From: Erysipelotrichaceae bacterium | GTDB taxonomy: Bacteria; Bacillota_I; Bacilli_A; Erysipelotrichales; Erysipelotrichaceae | Direction of reading: 5' to 3' | NCBI GenBank assembly: GCA_017442805.1 | Contig: JAFRZA010000040.1 | Location: forward strand, 1 to 57,038 | Length of the DNA: 57,038 bases | Part shown: positions 33,508 to 43,400 of the stretch, piece after piece | How the letters are laid out: every line of letters starts with the position of its first letter | How positions within the stretch are numbered: position 1 is the stretch's first letter | The notes under the pieces: generated by a model | What the model was told of the DNA's origin: nothing | Database searches by the model: none | What the model saw: the letters and a program-made list of their open reading frames with translations, nothing else | Made by a program: the position numbers and the translations under genes

Positions 33508-34100
33508 TATTTGCTCTCCCAGATGTAGGTCTTTCCCTGATTGTAGTAGGACACGCCGCTGGCAATCGATATCAGCGTGGAGAACCATAACAGGATGTCA
33601 GCCATCGGGATGTTGAGATACTGGAAGGGAATGTTATTCATCAGAATGACGATGATGCACAGCATCTGTGAGACCGTCTTGATCTTTCCCAGCATCTTGG
33701 CACTCATCACCACGTTGCGGCTTGAGGCAATCAGACGGATGCCGTCAACGACGATGTCACGCCAGACCATGATCAGCACCGGTACCGCCGAGATCAGGTT
33801 CTCAGAGGCAAACAGGATGAACATGGTAGTGGTCAGACACTTGTCGGCGATCGGGTCAGCGAATTTACCAAAGGTAGTGACCTGGTTGTTCATTCTGGCC
33901 AGAAAGCCGTCCAGAAAGTCTGATACCGAGCCGAGAATGAACAGAATCAGGACGATTATGTTCTTCAGCGAGATCGTCAGATAGCCGAAGTGATAGCTCG
34001 GCATCTCAATGCCCAGCTGGGCGTAGGGAAGCACCCATACCAGGACGATGATGGGAATCAGTATCAGTCTGAACAATGTCAGTTTATTTGGCAAATTCAT
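33507..34100 (-). CDS. pgsA: CDP-diacylglycerol-glycerol-3-phosphate 3-phosphatidyltransferase
   Basis: A 197-residue membrane enzyme with the CDP-alcohol phosphotransferase motif DG-x2-AR-x8-G-x3-D-x3-D (DGFLARMNNQVTTFGKFADP and following DK) near residue 65, plus four or five further helices. It makes phosphatidylglycerol phosphate, using CDP-DAG from CdsA. ATG 34100 is preferred to the GTG at 34109 because the GAGG ribosome-binding site overlaps that GTG. It leads the pgsA-cinA-recA operon with two candidate promoters. Confidence 0.95.
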   Translation of the reverse strand: MNLPNKLTLFRLILIPIIVLVWVLPYAQLGIEMPSYHFGYLTISLKNIIVLILFILGSVSDFLDGFLARMNNQVTTFGKFADPIADKCLTTTMFILFASENLISAVPVLIMVWRDIVVDGIRLIASSRNVVMSAKMLGKIKTVSQMLCIIVILMNNIPFQYLNIPMADILLWFSTLISIASGVSYYNQGKTYIWESK

Positions 34101-34118
34101 AGTTTTCACCTCGCAGAC

Positions 34119-34127
34119 ATTATATCA
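34119..34127 (-). promoter_or_regulatory. Extended -10 promoter close to pgsA
   Basis: On the minus strand TGATATAAT gives a perfect TATAAT with the TG extension; no good -35 is needed. The transcript would start about 12 bases before the pgsA start codon. Confidence 0.6.
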
Positions 34128-34144
34128 CATCTGCCTTCATAATC

Positions 34145-34173
34145 ATATTAGCATTTGCTTGACGGAAATTCAA
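34145..34173 (-). promoter_or_regulatory. Upstream promoter of pgsA-cinA-recA
   Basis: TTGAAT (34173-34168), 17 bases, TAATAT (34150-34145) on the minus strand. It is tandem with the extended -10 element at 34119. Confidence 0.65.
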
Positions 34174-34192
34174 GTAAGGGGAAATAACCATG

Positions 34193-34221
34193 ATCAAAAG
34201 AAAAGGACGCTTGCGTCCTTT
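34193..34221 (-). terminator. Terminator of the RNase P RNA gene
   Basis: On the minus strand AAAGGACGC-2-GCGTCCTTT is followed by TCTTTTGAT. Confidence 0.9.
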
Positions 34222-34226
34222 CATTT

Positions 34227-34562
34227 AACTAACTGGTAAGCCATGTTCTGTCCTTGCCGGGCAAGGGGCAATCATTTATCTACGCTTCCGCGTCCCTGGC
34301 CGCTTCATTTCGCGGTTTCGGATTCCCCTACCAAAATTTGGGTTTCTCACTTATGGGGTTTACATCGTTCCACTCCTGCCGTTTCCGGCAGGACTTCGTC
34401 ACTGTTGCACTTTACGGCCCTCCACCATGGATCTCTCTTTAGGTCTAGTTGCCGCCGTCTGAGCCTGGCTTTATTTATTATACCAGCATAATCGTTACTG
34501 TCATCGCAGACAGTGTGAGCATGGACTTTCCTCTACCCTTGCGGGCAGCGATTGCCTCGTTA
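34227..34562 (-). ncRNA. rnpB: RNase P RNA, Bacillus type (class B)
   Basis: About 336 bases on the minus strand. The universal core AGAGGAAAGTCCATGCTC is near the 5' end (34534-34517). The 3' region has ACAGAACATGGCTTA (34252-34238), and CTAAC at the 5' end can pair with GTTAG at the 3' end to form P1. The internal CRV region (GAGAGATCCATGG, then GGAGGGCCGTAAAGTGCAACAG) is also recognisable. It follows gpsB directly, as in Bacillus, and is probably processed from that transcript. Confidence 0.95.
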
Positions 34563-34563
34563 G

Positions 34564-34908
34564 CTATTTACGGTTAAAGACTTCCTGTTCGAGTCTGGCG
34601 ATGCGCCGCAGAATGTCAACCTGGGAAAGGTTGGCAACCACCGGTGCCGGCTGTTCATTGGCGTTCTTGGTCTCCGCTTCCTTGAGGCGGTTTTCCAGAT
34701 CGATCACCTTGGTCTTCAGGGTGTCAATGGTCTGCTGGGAATTTCCCAGCTTTTCCTGCAGATTCTTGATTTCCAGCTCGTAGCTGTCATAATCCTTAAC
34801 CACCAGATCAAGAAACTGGTCGACTTCAATGGGCGAATAGCCCTTGAATTCCACTTCAAATTCCTTGTTGAGAATCGTATCGATACTGAGGTTCATATCT
34901 CTTGGCAT
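34564..34908 (-). CDS. gpsB: Cell-division protein GpsB
   Basis: A 114-residue protein of the DivIVA/GpsB family. The N-terminal ILNKEFEVEFKGYSPIEVDQFLD is the membrane-binding and partner-binding dimer. A coiled coil follows (about 36-78), then a Pro/Ala linker and a C-terminal helix ILRRIARLEQEVF that matches the GpsB trimerisation segment. It shuttles penicillin-binding proteins between septum and side wall. A GTG at 34914 is an alternative start. It sits directly before rnpB. Confidence 0.93.
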   Translation of the reverse strand: MPRDMNLSIDTILNKEFEVEFKGYSPIEVDQFLDLVVKDYDSYELEIKNLQEKLGNSQQTIDTLKTKVIDLENRLKEAETKNANEQPAPVVANLSQVDILRRIARLEQEVFNRK

Positions 34909-34931
34909 TGTCACTCACACCCCTTTAACTT

Positions 34932-34960
34932 ATTTTATGAAATAAATCACATTTTGACAA
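34932..34960 (-). promoter_or_regulatory. Promoter of gpsB-rnpB
   Basis: TTGTCA (34960-34955), 17 bases, TAAAAT (34937-34932) on the minus strand. No separate promoter for rnpB was seen inside gpsB's end. Confidence 0.8.
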
Positions 34961-34996
34961 GTTATAAGGTTATTTTCGCAAACATGCCGTAAGGAA

Positions 34997-36478
34997 CTAC
35001 ATGCTTACCTCGGGATTATTGACATAGCCGATGAACATCACGGCGCCATTATTGATGATCGCGTAGAAGTACGGGCTATCGAAATACATTCTGCGCGGAG
35101 TATCCGGCATGTAAGCCGTGGTTTCCACGCCGATGACCGTCACCGCGGCGGCTTCCGTGCCGTTTTCATCAAGCTTCAGATGACACTTCTGCAGAATCAT
35201 GGAAACCGCAAGCGGTCCCTTGGGCGAACTGCCGATGCCGCTGAGATCAGCCGTCTGACTGTTGAAGATGTCACTGAGCCCGCAGGCCATGACATCGTCG
35301 TTCAGCTTTCTGGTATATTCGATGTCCAGCTTGGGCATCCTGAACTCGACGCGTTCGTATTGCGCCTGCTCATAAAGTTTCATCAGCGTTTCATAATCGG
35401 GAACGGCTCCGCTTTCCGGGGCACGGATGGCCATGAAGCAGGTTCCTTCATCATCGTAGGGGATGATCATTCCGCTGTAATCATTGACGTCAAACGTCAG
35501 ATAAGTGCCGGTATCGCCGACATATTCGGCGCTGACCTTCTTTCCGGAAGTGTTGGTGAAGTCGGCGATTCCCAGATTCATCAGCTGCCGGCACCAGGCT
35601 GCCTTGAAGTAGATGGCGTTGACCAGTACCATAGCCATGCTGTCGGGAAGGGGTTCAAAGAAGACCCTTTTGATCAGTTCATGGGTCTTTGAACTGATCC
35701 AGTCGTTGATCTTTTCATAAGTATCTCCGGTCAGATCGGTATTGAAGACTTCCGCGCTGTATTTTTCCAGCAGCGCCTTCAGATAGGCTTCTTCCACCTT
35801 CAGTTCATCATCTGCCCACATGCTGTTGGCAATTTCAGCTTTTGACGTATTGATCCTTAACAGACCGGTCTTGCGGTCCGTAAACTGTTTCAGGGTTTCA
35901 CCTCTGGCTCCTTCATACAGCATCTTCAGGGCGATTTCCAGAGACAGCGGCGAATAGCAGATGTTGTCATTGCGGTTGAACAGTCTTCTGAAGACATCCA
36001 TGCCGATGGTCTGGCCGCTGACGCTTTCTTCAGCGTATTCATTATGCTCAAATCCGGCGTTCAGCGTGTATCCGTCCTTCATGCTGCCGCATATTGTTAT
36101 CTCATAATCTTTACCTTCAGTCAGCATGAAGCCGATCTCCGGATATACGTGATGGACATTTCCTTCGCTGTCCATTACTTCGACTACGAGTCTCAGCTCA
36201 CCGTTCTGGGCGCCAGTCTGCGCACTTATTCTGTCATAATCCCTTTGCGCCTTGCTGCCGGGATTAAGCACGGCGTCCTGAACATTATCCAGCGGCAGAG
36301 CCTCAAGCAGCTCATAACCGCAGTAAACGTAAACATTGATCTGATTGATCACTTCTTCAGTGCCGTTGACAGCCGTTACGGTAAACATGCTCTTATTCCT
36401 TACCGGTCCGATCCCGCCGCAGCCGGCTGACAACAGAACCATGATAACTGTCATGAAAGTCAGAAATGCTTTCTTCAT
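34997..36478 (-). CDS. Lipoprotein serpin (serine/cysteine protease inhibitor)
   Basis: The protein is 493 residues from ATG 36478 (GAGGTGAG upstream). The signal peptide ends at lipobox LSAGC (Cys20). Residues about 25-150 are a beta-rich domain I cannot name. The serpin fold begins near 150: NICYSPLSLEIALKMLYEGA, IANSMW, an INDWISSKTHELI helix, LVNAIYFKAAW, and the C-terminal DSPYFYAIINN. The hinge ENGTEAAAVT near 436 has the small residues needed for loop insertion, so it is probably inhibitory. P1 should lie near the Thr/Ala/Tyr stretch that follows. The region between helices B and E is shorter than usual. Surface serpins in gut bacteria block host or rival proteases. Confidence 0.92.
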   Translation of the reverse strand: MKKAFLTFMTVIMVLLSAGCGGIGPVRNKSMFTVTAVNGTEEVINQINVYVYCGYELLEALPLDNVQDAVLNPGSKAQRDYDRISAQTGAQNGELRLVVEVMDSEGNVHHVYPEIGFMLTEGKDYEITICGSMKDGYTLNAGFEHNEYAEESVSGQTIGMDVFRRLFNRNDNICYSPLSLEIALKMLYEGARGETLKQFTDRKTGLLRINTSKAEIANSMWADDELKVEEAYLKALLEKYSAEVFNTDLTGDTYEKINDWISSKTHELIKRVFFEPLPDSMAMVLVNAIYFKAAWCRQLMNLGIADFTNTSGKKVSAEYVGDTGTYLTFDVNDYSGMIIPYDDEGTCFMAIRAPESGAVPDYETLMKLYEQAQYERVEFRMPKLDIEYTRKLNDDVMACGLSDIFNSQTADLSGIGSSPKGPLAVSMILQKCHLKLDENGTEAAAVTVIGVETTAYMPDTPRRMYFDSPYFYAIINNGAVMFIGYVNNPEVSM

Positions 36479-36526
36479 ATAACTCACCTCACCTATATAA
36501 CGATTGAGCAGGCCATTATGTCCGAA

Positions 36527-36550
36527 AGAAAGAGGAAATTTCTTTCCTCT
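36527..36550 (-). terminator. Terminator after yebC
   Basis: AGAGGAAA pairs with TTTCCTCT and is followed on the minus strand by TTCTTTCGG, eight bases past the yebC stop. Confidence 0.75.
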
Positions 36551-36557
36551 GCTCTTC

Positions 36558-37280
36558 TTAAAGATTGTCGACGTTGTGGTAGACCTGCTGAACATCATCA
36601 ATGTCATCGAGATAGGTCAGCAGCTTATTGAGCTGATTGCGGTCTTCCTCGCTGTCCAGACTGATGTATTCCTGCGGGATCATCCGGTTTTCAAGAACGG
36701 CAAACTCGATCTCGCCCTTCTCGGCTTCCAGAGCATCCTTGGCCTTGAACAGATCCGTCGGAGCGACATACAGGTTTACATAGCCTTCCTCATCGCTTTC
36801 CACGTCGGTAACGTCAACTTCCGCCATCAGCAGGATATCCAGGACTTCTTCCTCATTTCCCTTGAAGGAGAGGATTCCGGTATTGTCATACTGATATGAT
36901 ACGCAGCCGGCCTTGCCGAGGTTGCAGTGAGCTCTGTTGAAGCAGGCTCTGACCTCTGCCAGTGTTCTGTTGGAGTTGTCGGAAAGCGTGTCGACCAGGA
37001 TGGTGCTTCCACCGGGTCCGAAGCCTTCATATCTGTTTTCGATGTATGCTTCAGCGTTACCGCCTTTGGCCTTCTCAATGTTGCGTTTGATTACGTCAGC
37101 TGGTACCTGAGCAGCCTTTGCTTTCTCAATGACTCTCTTCAGTGTCTGGTTCATATTGGGGTCAGGAACACCACTCTTGGCAGCCATGTAGATTTCCTTG
37201 CCATACCTTGAGTAAATCTTCGTTTTCTTTGCCGCAGTAGCAGCCATCGATGCCGCTCTTACTTCATGCGCACGTCCCAT
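36558..37280 (-). CDS. YebC/PmpR-family (TACO1) protein
   Basis: The protein is 240 residues with the family N-terminus MGRAHEVRAASMAATAAKK, then KIYSRYGKEIYMAAKSGVPDPNMN, VIEKAKAAQVPADVIKRNIEKAKG and YEGFGPGGSTILVDTLSDN. This matches the YeeN-like subgroup rather than the MAGHSKW subgroup. Family members have been described as DNA-binding regulators and, more recently, as ribosome-associated factors helping translation through proline-rich stretches. A consensus promoter and AGGAGG precede it, and it forms a single-gene unit. Confidence 0.93.
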   Translation of the reverse strand: MGRAHEVRAASMAATAAKKTKIYSRYGKEIYMAAKSGVPDPNMNQTLKRVIEKAKAAQVPADVIKRNIEKAKGGNAEAYIENRYEGFGPGGSTILVDTLSDNSNRTLAEVRACFNRAHCNLGKAGCVSYQYDNTGILSFKGNEEEVLDILLMAEVDVTDVESDEEGYVNLYVAPTDLFKAKDALEAEKGEIEFAVLENRMIPQEYISLDSEEDRNQLNKLLTYLDDIDDVQQVYHNVDNL

Positions 37281-37316
37281 ATTATTAAAAACCTCCTGTC
37301 TAATATGAACACTATA

Positions 37317-37345
37317 ATTATAAAGATTTCACCTTTATCTATCAA
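37317..37345 (-). promoter_or_regulatory. Promoter of yebC
   Basis: TTGATA (37345-37340), 17 bases, TATAAT (37322-37317), nearly perfect sigma-A sites on the minus strand. Confidence 0.88.
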
Positions 37346-37377
37346 GAAATTTGTTAAGAGGAAAATGGACGCAGAAA

Positions 37378-37405
37378 GAAAGAAGGTACATCGGATGTAC
37401 CTTCT
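37378..37405 (-). terminator. Terminator of the surface subtilase
   Basis: On the minus strand GAAGGTACAT-2-ATGTACCTTC is followed by TTTCTTTCT. Confidence 0.82.
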
Positions 37406-37427
37406 TCATTCATTCTTCAGGATGAGA

Positions 37428-40400
37428 TCAGTTAAGTTCTCTTTTCCTCTTGAACATGAGGATTGCCAGACCGATTCCTGAGACAACCGTCATGGCGATG
37501 TACAGGCCTAATCTGCTGTGATCGCCGGTGTCCGGAACATCGGGATTGGCCGGAATCGTCAGCCTGACTTCGGTGGTGTAGATCTTGCCGTCCGGTCCGG
37601 TTACGGTTGCGGTGACAAGCTTTTCACCGTCGCTTGAGCCTGTCGGTTCCTTGATGATTTCTTCGGAAATGCTGGCCTCAACGGTCTTTCTGTGTGAAGA
37701 ATCCTTCTTGCAGACGAATTCGGCTTCAGCAGCTGAGTAGTCATCGTTCCATTTCCAGGTCGGTTCTCCCCATTCGTGTCCGCTGCCGCTGACCTGGGCA
37801 AAGGTCTTCTCGCTGAGATCAACGTCATCGTTTCTCTCAAGAGTATTGACTGTTACTGTCGAGTCTTCGCAGCCGGGCATGAACTTGAGGGTGGCCAGAA
37901 CGGTGTTGGCTGATACTTCATTCAATCCGGCAAAGGTGAATCTGACGACGCCGTTTTCCTCATCTGCGTTGACTGAAGAGTATTCCAGCTTGTCATTGGC
38001 CTCTGCGGAGACAAATGTCAGTTCCTCAGGATTGTAAGTGACTTCATAGTAGCCGTTGGTTACGGCACCGTCATCCTTAATGGTTACGGTGACATCGCTG
38101 CCGTCATTCTCGGATGAGGCCACGGTCTTCATGTTGATGAAGCTGCCGATGTCGCTGATCCTTCTGGCAACCGGTGCCATCTCCCTGACGGCGTCAAGTC
38201 CGCCGACGTTACCGGCTTCGTGGTTTTCGCCGGCGAGTTCAACGTTCACGCTCTGGACAGTTGTCAAATTCTTCTTTCCGGCAACTGCTCTGCTGATCTT
38301 AGGAGAAACAGTGCTGTTAAGGCTGTCAACAGTATCGAAATCGCCCCACAGCGAGCTGATGCTCTTGGCTCCTTCAAGGATGCCGACAAATGTTGCGTTA
38401 ATGTCGTTGTCCTCTGATCCATAGTCGATGGAGTTCATGTCGATGCTGTAGATGGCCTGCGTGCTGTTGTCAGCGATAATCAGCCTGTCATGGTTTGAAT
38501 CATAGCCCATCGAGTAGGCAGTCAGATCTTCGCCGATAGCGAGGGTATTGACCTTGCCGAGTGAGTAACCGTTGGCGCTGTAGTGTCCTTCTTCTGCAGC
38601 GACGACATAGACTATCCATAAATCGCCTTCTGATGACAGAATGTGGTAGTACAGCTGGATGTGGTTGTCTTCGTCAAGATCAATGCCGATGAATGACAGG
38701 GCGATACCGAAGAAGTATTCAGTAAAGTCGAAGTAGGTCAGCGATGTGCCCATGGCGAACTGCCAGTAGCCGCTCTTGCCGAAGGCCGTGTAGTCGAATT
38801 CACTATTTGCAACATCGTCATCGCTGAAGCTGTCGGTCCAGTGAGGTACGCCGGAAGCGTCAACTACGGCATACTTGTCATCAATTTCGAAGTGGTAAGC
38901 GGAATCATATTCAAATCCGTTAACCGCTTCATATCTGTGGAAATCGTTGTCGGAGTCGTTGCCATAGACAAAGTCACCGCTGCGACCGCCGCCGTAGAAC
39001 TGGCTGAACGGCTTGCCTCCGAGATTCTTTAATGACATGTCATTGAGATTGAGTTCTACGAACTGGACACCGTCACCGTTTTCAACCATGCCGCTGATCA
39101 CGGCGTTGACCGGAGTACCCTTCATGACGGAAACATGAGCGGTTCCGTAGACGCTCGGAGTCATGTTGGAAGTTGCTCTGATGTTGGTTTCGCCCGGTGC
39201 GATAGCCGTAACGACGCCGTTCTGATCTACGGTAGCGATGCTTTCGTCTTCGGAAGACCAGGTAACGGTCTTGTCGGTGGCGATGATCGGAATCAGTGAA
39301 GCGGACAGCTGTGCGGTTGCCTGCACGCCGACGATCAGGTTGACTTCAGACGGGCTGACAATTACTTCGGAAACGGTGTTGGGATCGATCTCAGTCGGGA
39401 TCTCAAGAATAGCCTTTTCGTAGACATAAATGTTGCTCGGAGTGCCATACTTGAACAGACCGCTGTCATAGAACATGCCTCTGCTGGCGTTGGTCTTCAG
39501 CGTGTAGTCAGTATAAGTGAACTTGTCTGCATATGAGGCAGATGCCCAGCAGTAGTAAGGCTGATTAGTCTTCTTGTAGCCGAGATAGCCCTTGGTAGAT
39601 TCATTGTAGAAACCGCTGTCTTCAGTAAGAGTGAATACGGATTCGTCATTAACGCCTTCAGCCAGGATATAGGAGCCTACTGCTTCGTTGACAAAGACTT
39701 CAACTTCCTGGGAAACGGTCTCAACGCCGTTGCCGTTGGTCATCAGAACATAACCTGTTCCGGCTTCTCTGGTATTGCAGATGAGATATTCATTGCCTTC
39801 AGTGATGGTGTCGACCAGCTTATAGCCTAAGACTTCTTCGTTGTAGGGGATCGGGCCATCGGCATCGACCAGCAGGTAGGCAATTTCGTTGCCGGCGTAG
39901 TCACCCATGAACAGGGTGCAACCCTGCGGAACCTCAACATCGGAGAGATCGATAGTCAGTTCAACGGTTTCGTTCTTTCCGCTCTGTTCAGGAACAGCCT
40001 CGTAGACGGCGTTCAGTCCCTTGATGTCGGTGATCGCCAGGTAGGCAATGTAGTTGTTGTCGCGGACCTTGATGGTCAGCTTGGTTTCGTCTTCTGACCA
40101 GACGGGATCAGCTACCATTTCCGGAGCCGTATCGTCTACGGTGAAGCGGTAACCGATCATGGCTCCGTCACCCAGTTCACCTGACTGATACAGACTGACG
40201 ATGTCAGATGCGCTGATCTTGCCGTCTTCATCGTTTCTGTCAAGCATGAGTGCGTAGTATTCAGGTACGGCAAACAGACCGAAGGTGAAGGTATCGCCTT
40301 CCTTGACACCGAGGCTGGATACGGTCTTGTTGAAGTTGTACTTCGTCGGGGTATTGTAATACCACTTGGAGCCATTTACATAGTAGAACGCGCCCTGAAC

Positions 40401-43400
40401 CTGTGAAGCACTGCTGTTGTAGAGCAGTTTGCCTTCATCGTCAAATGCGACGGTCTGGAAGGTTCCGGCATTTCTGGTGAGGATGTAATTGGTGCTGGCG
40501 AAGGTTGAAAGCGAGCTGACAGCAAGTCTGTCATACGGGAATTCATCTTCAAGAGCGTACGGGTTGCCGGTGTACAGAATGGCTTCGCCGCTGGCCGGAT
40601 ACTTGATGTAGAGGTCATTGGAGTCGTAGCTTCCGAAATACGGATACTTCTCATTGCCATAAGCTGCCTGAACAAGCGAGTTGTTCTCAAACATCGTAGC
40701 GTCAGTCCAGCTGCCGTAGTAGCCAAGCAGCGGAATGCTGTGCTCGGCCGGATCAGCATAGAGGCCTTCTTCAGTGATGGTACTGGAATTTACATAGGTG
40801 AATCCTTCAATGTAGGCTCCGCCTTCATAGTACTCATCCAGTTTCTTCTTTTCGCTGTCGGAAAGGGTGATCTTAACGGTGACCTTCTTGGTTTCACCCG
40901 GCTGAATCTTCAGTTCATCGCTTTCGAATCCGGGATTATCCTTAAGCCAGGCCAGCAGCTTGCGGGCGTCGGCGGAAGTAACCTTGCCGTCGCCGTCGAA
41001 GTCGGCCTTGTCGAGATCAACGTCACCGGCGGCTAAGACGCCGGTCTTGTAATCGAGGATGGCCTGAACGTCGTCCTTGTCAGTGTCGCCGTCCTTGTCA
41101 ACGTCGTAAAGGGGATTTTCATTCTTGGCCCAGTCATACTTGACGGTCGCGTCAAGAGTTCTGGTGGTCTGAGCCTGGTACCACATGTTCTCCTCTTCTT
41201 CAAGATAGATATCCTGAGTGAACAGGTCGGTACTGACATCATAGGTAACTTCAACATCTGACAGGTTGGTCAGATAGAATGAGTATTCGTATTTTCCGGT
41301 ACGCTGGGCATCCTGACCGAATTCGGCCTTTACCTTGCCGTCAGCGTAGGACATGGTGGCATTCTCATCCATCATGATCAGGGATCTGGCGCTGACTGCC
41401 TGATAGACATCAGCCAGACCGGAACCCTGCTGGAGGATGGGAACGTACTTTCCGTTGTTCTTCATTGCCCAGGCTGTGGACATCAGAAGGCTGTTGGCGA
41501 TGGTACGCTTGTTAAGACCGGTCTTTTCTTCGAGGCCGGCTTCTTCAATGTACTGTCCGACGACGCCGGCCAGACCGGCTGCGTGCGGAGCAGACATTGA
41601 GGTACCGCTCATGCTTTCAAAACCGTCATCAGTCATGCCGTTTACGGACCAGATGTCTCCGCCGGGAGCGGTGATCTCAGGCTTCATGACCAGAGAACTT
41701 GGTACGCCCCATGATGAGAAGTCAGTGATCTCGGCATCTTCTCTTGCCGTTTCCAGAGCAACGGCCGTTTCCTCGGTAACGAAGACCTTACCGGTGTAGT
41801 AGTCATATCCGCCGGCCGTGCCGCTGCCCGTTGAGGTAGTCTTGACCTTCTGGCCGGCAGCCAGGGTGATCGCAACCATCGGGAAGGAACCGGTATAGCT
41901 GTCAAGAGCCATGTTGATGGTACCGCCGACATTGTTTACGATGACCATTCCGGCCGGGTTGTAAGGAATGGCGTTATTTCCCTTTACATAGAAGGAAATG
42001 CTGCCGCGGTTGACCATGACGATCTTTCCTGACAGGCTGACAGCCGCATTGACGGCTTCGTATTCTTCTGCATTTCCGACTCCGTCGATATAAACATAAT
42101 CATAGGTAGCGGAGATGGTGGCCATCCGGGCACCGCTGCTTTCGGTTTCCGTATAGAATGCGGTAACGTCATCGTTATAGATGAGCGGTGTGCCTACGGC
42201 TCCGATGTTCTGAGCGGCAGCGACGGACAGGGAATTGAAATATGTTCCCGGTGAGCCGGCCGTGTTCAGGTTGACATCATCAGCGTAGAGGTCATAGTGA
42301 TATTCCAGGAAGCTGGTCCAGGCGTAGTTGTTGCCGCCTGACATGGTGGAAACAAGTCCGCTGTCGACGAGGGAATCCATGATTGATTCATAACCGTCGG
42401 AGAATGAGAAACCGCTTGGTGAGCCAAGGGAAAGGTTGACAGCATCGGCACCGAGAATGATTGCGTCCTCAATGGCAGCCATGTAGTCGGAGTCATAAGC
42501 GCCGCCGCCCTTGCCGAAGACCTTCATGGTGAGGATCTGAGCGTCAGGAGCCATGCCTACGGCAAAGACTTCCTTGACGGCTTCAACGAATTCTCCGTCT
42601 TTTTTGACGTAGCGGTTGGCTGCGGCAATACCGGAAACATGGGAGCCGTGTTCGCCCTGGCTGTCTGAATAGTGGTCAGTCTGGTAGTCGCCGTCAATGT
42701 AGTTGAAGGCGAACGGAATCTTGGTGTTCTTATATGCCTTTTCCGCAGAGGAAATGTTGTGCTTGGACGCTTTGTTGTTGGCGTTGAGCTGCGGCAGCAG
42801 ATCCTCAATGTCCTGGAGAGTCAGGATATCATAATCATCAAGAGTCTTGCCATCCTTGGTAAGAGAGTATTCCAGCGCCTCAGGATCAAAGGAAACGTGA
42901 TTCTGGTTTGTGCCGGTATCAATGATGGCGATCTTGCTTCCGGCACCGGTATAGCCCAGATCCCATGCCTGGCTGGCTCCGGTCATGTATTCGGAAGTAA
43001 CGGCCGTATCGGGGTCAGATGAGCCCTGCTCAGCGTCATATCTGCGTTCCAGGAAAACATCAACGACACCGCTGACCTTTCTGATCTTTTCAATATCTCC
43101 GTATCTGACATTGGCTGAAATGATGTTGGCAGCCAGCGTCAGGTTCCATACGACATCGAGTTCTTCTCCCAGAGCAGCTTCGATCTTGCTGGTTACGCTG
43201 CTCTGCTGTCTGGCGACAACAGTGCGGTAGGAGACTGCTCTCTTGTTGTAGGCGATTCCATCGATCTTATAGCCGGCCTCGATTACCGAGTCCCTGCTTA
43301 ATCTGATGGAAACACGTACGATCTCGTCATCCGCGTGTTCTTCCGCTGCTTCGGCAGCGTCAGCTGTTTCGGGATAGCTTTCGCCAAGCTTGGCAATTTC

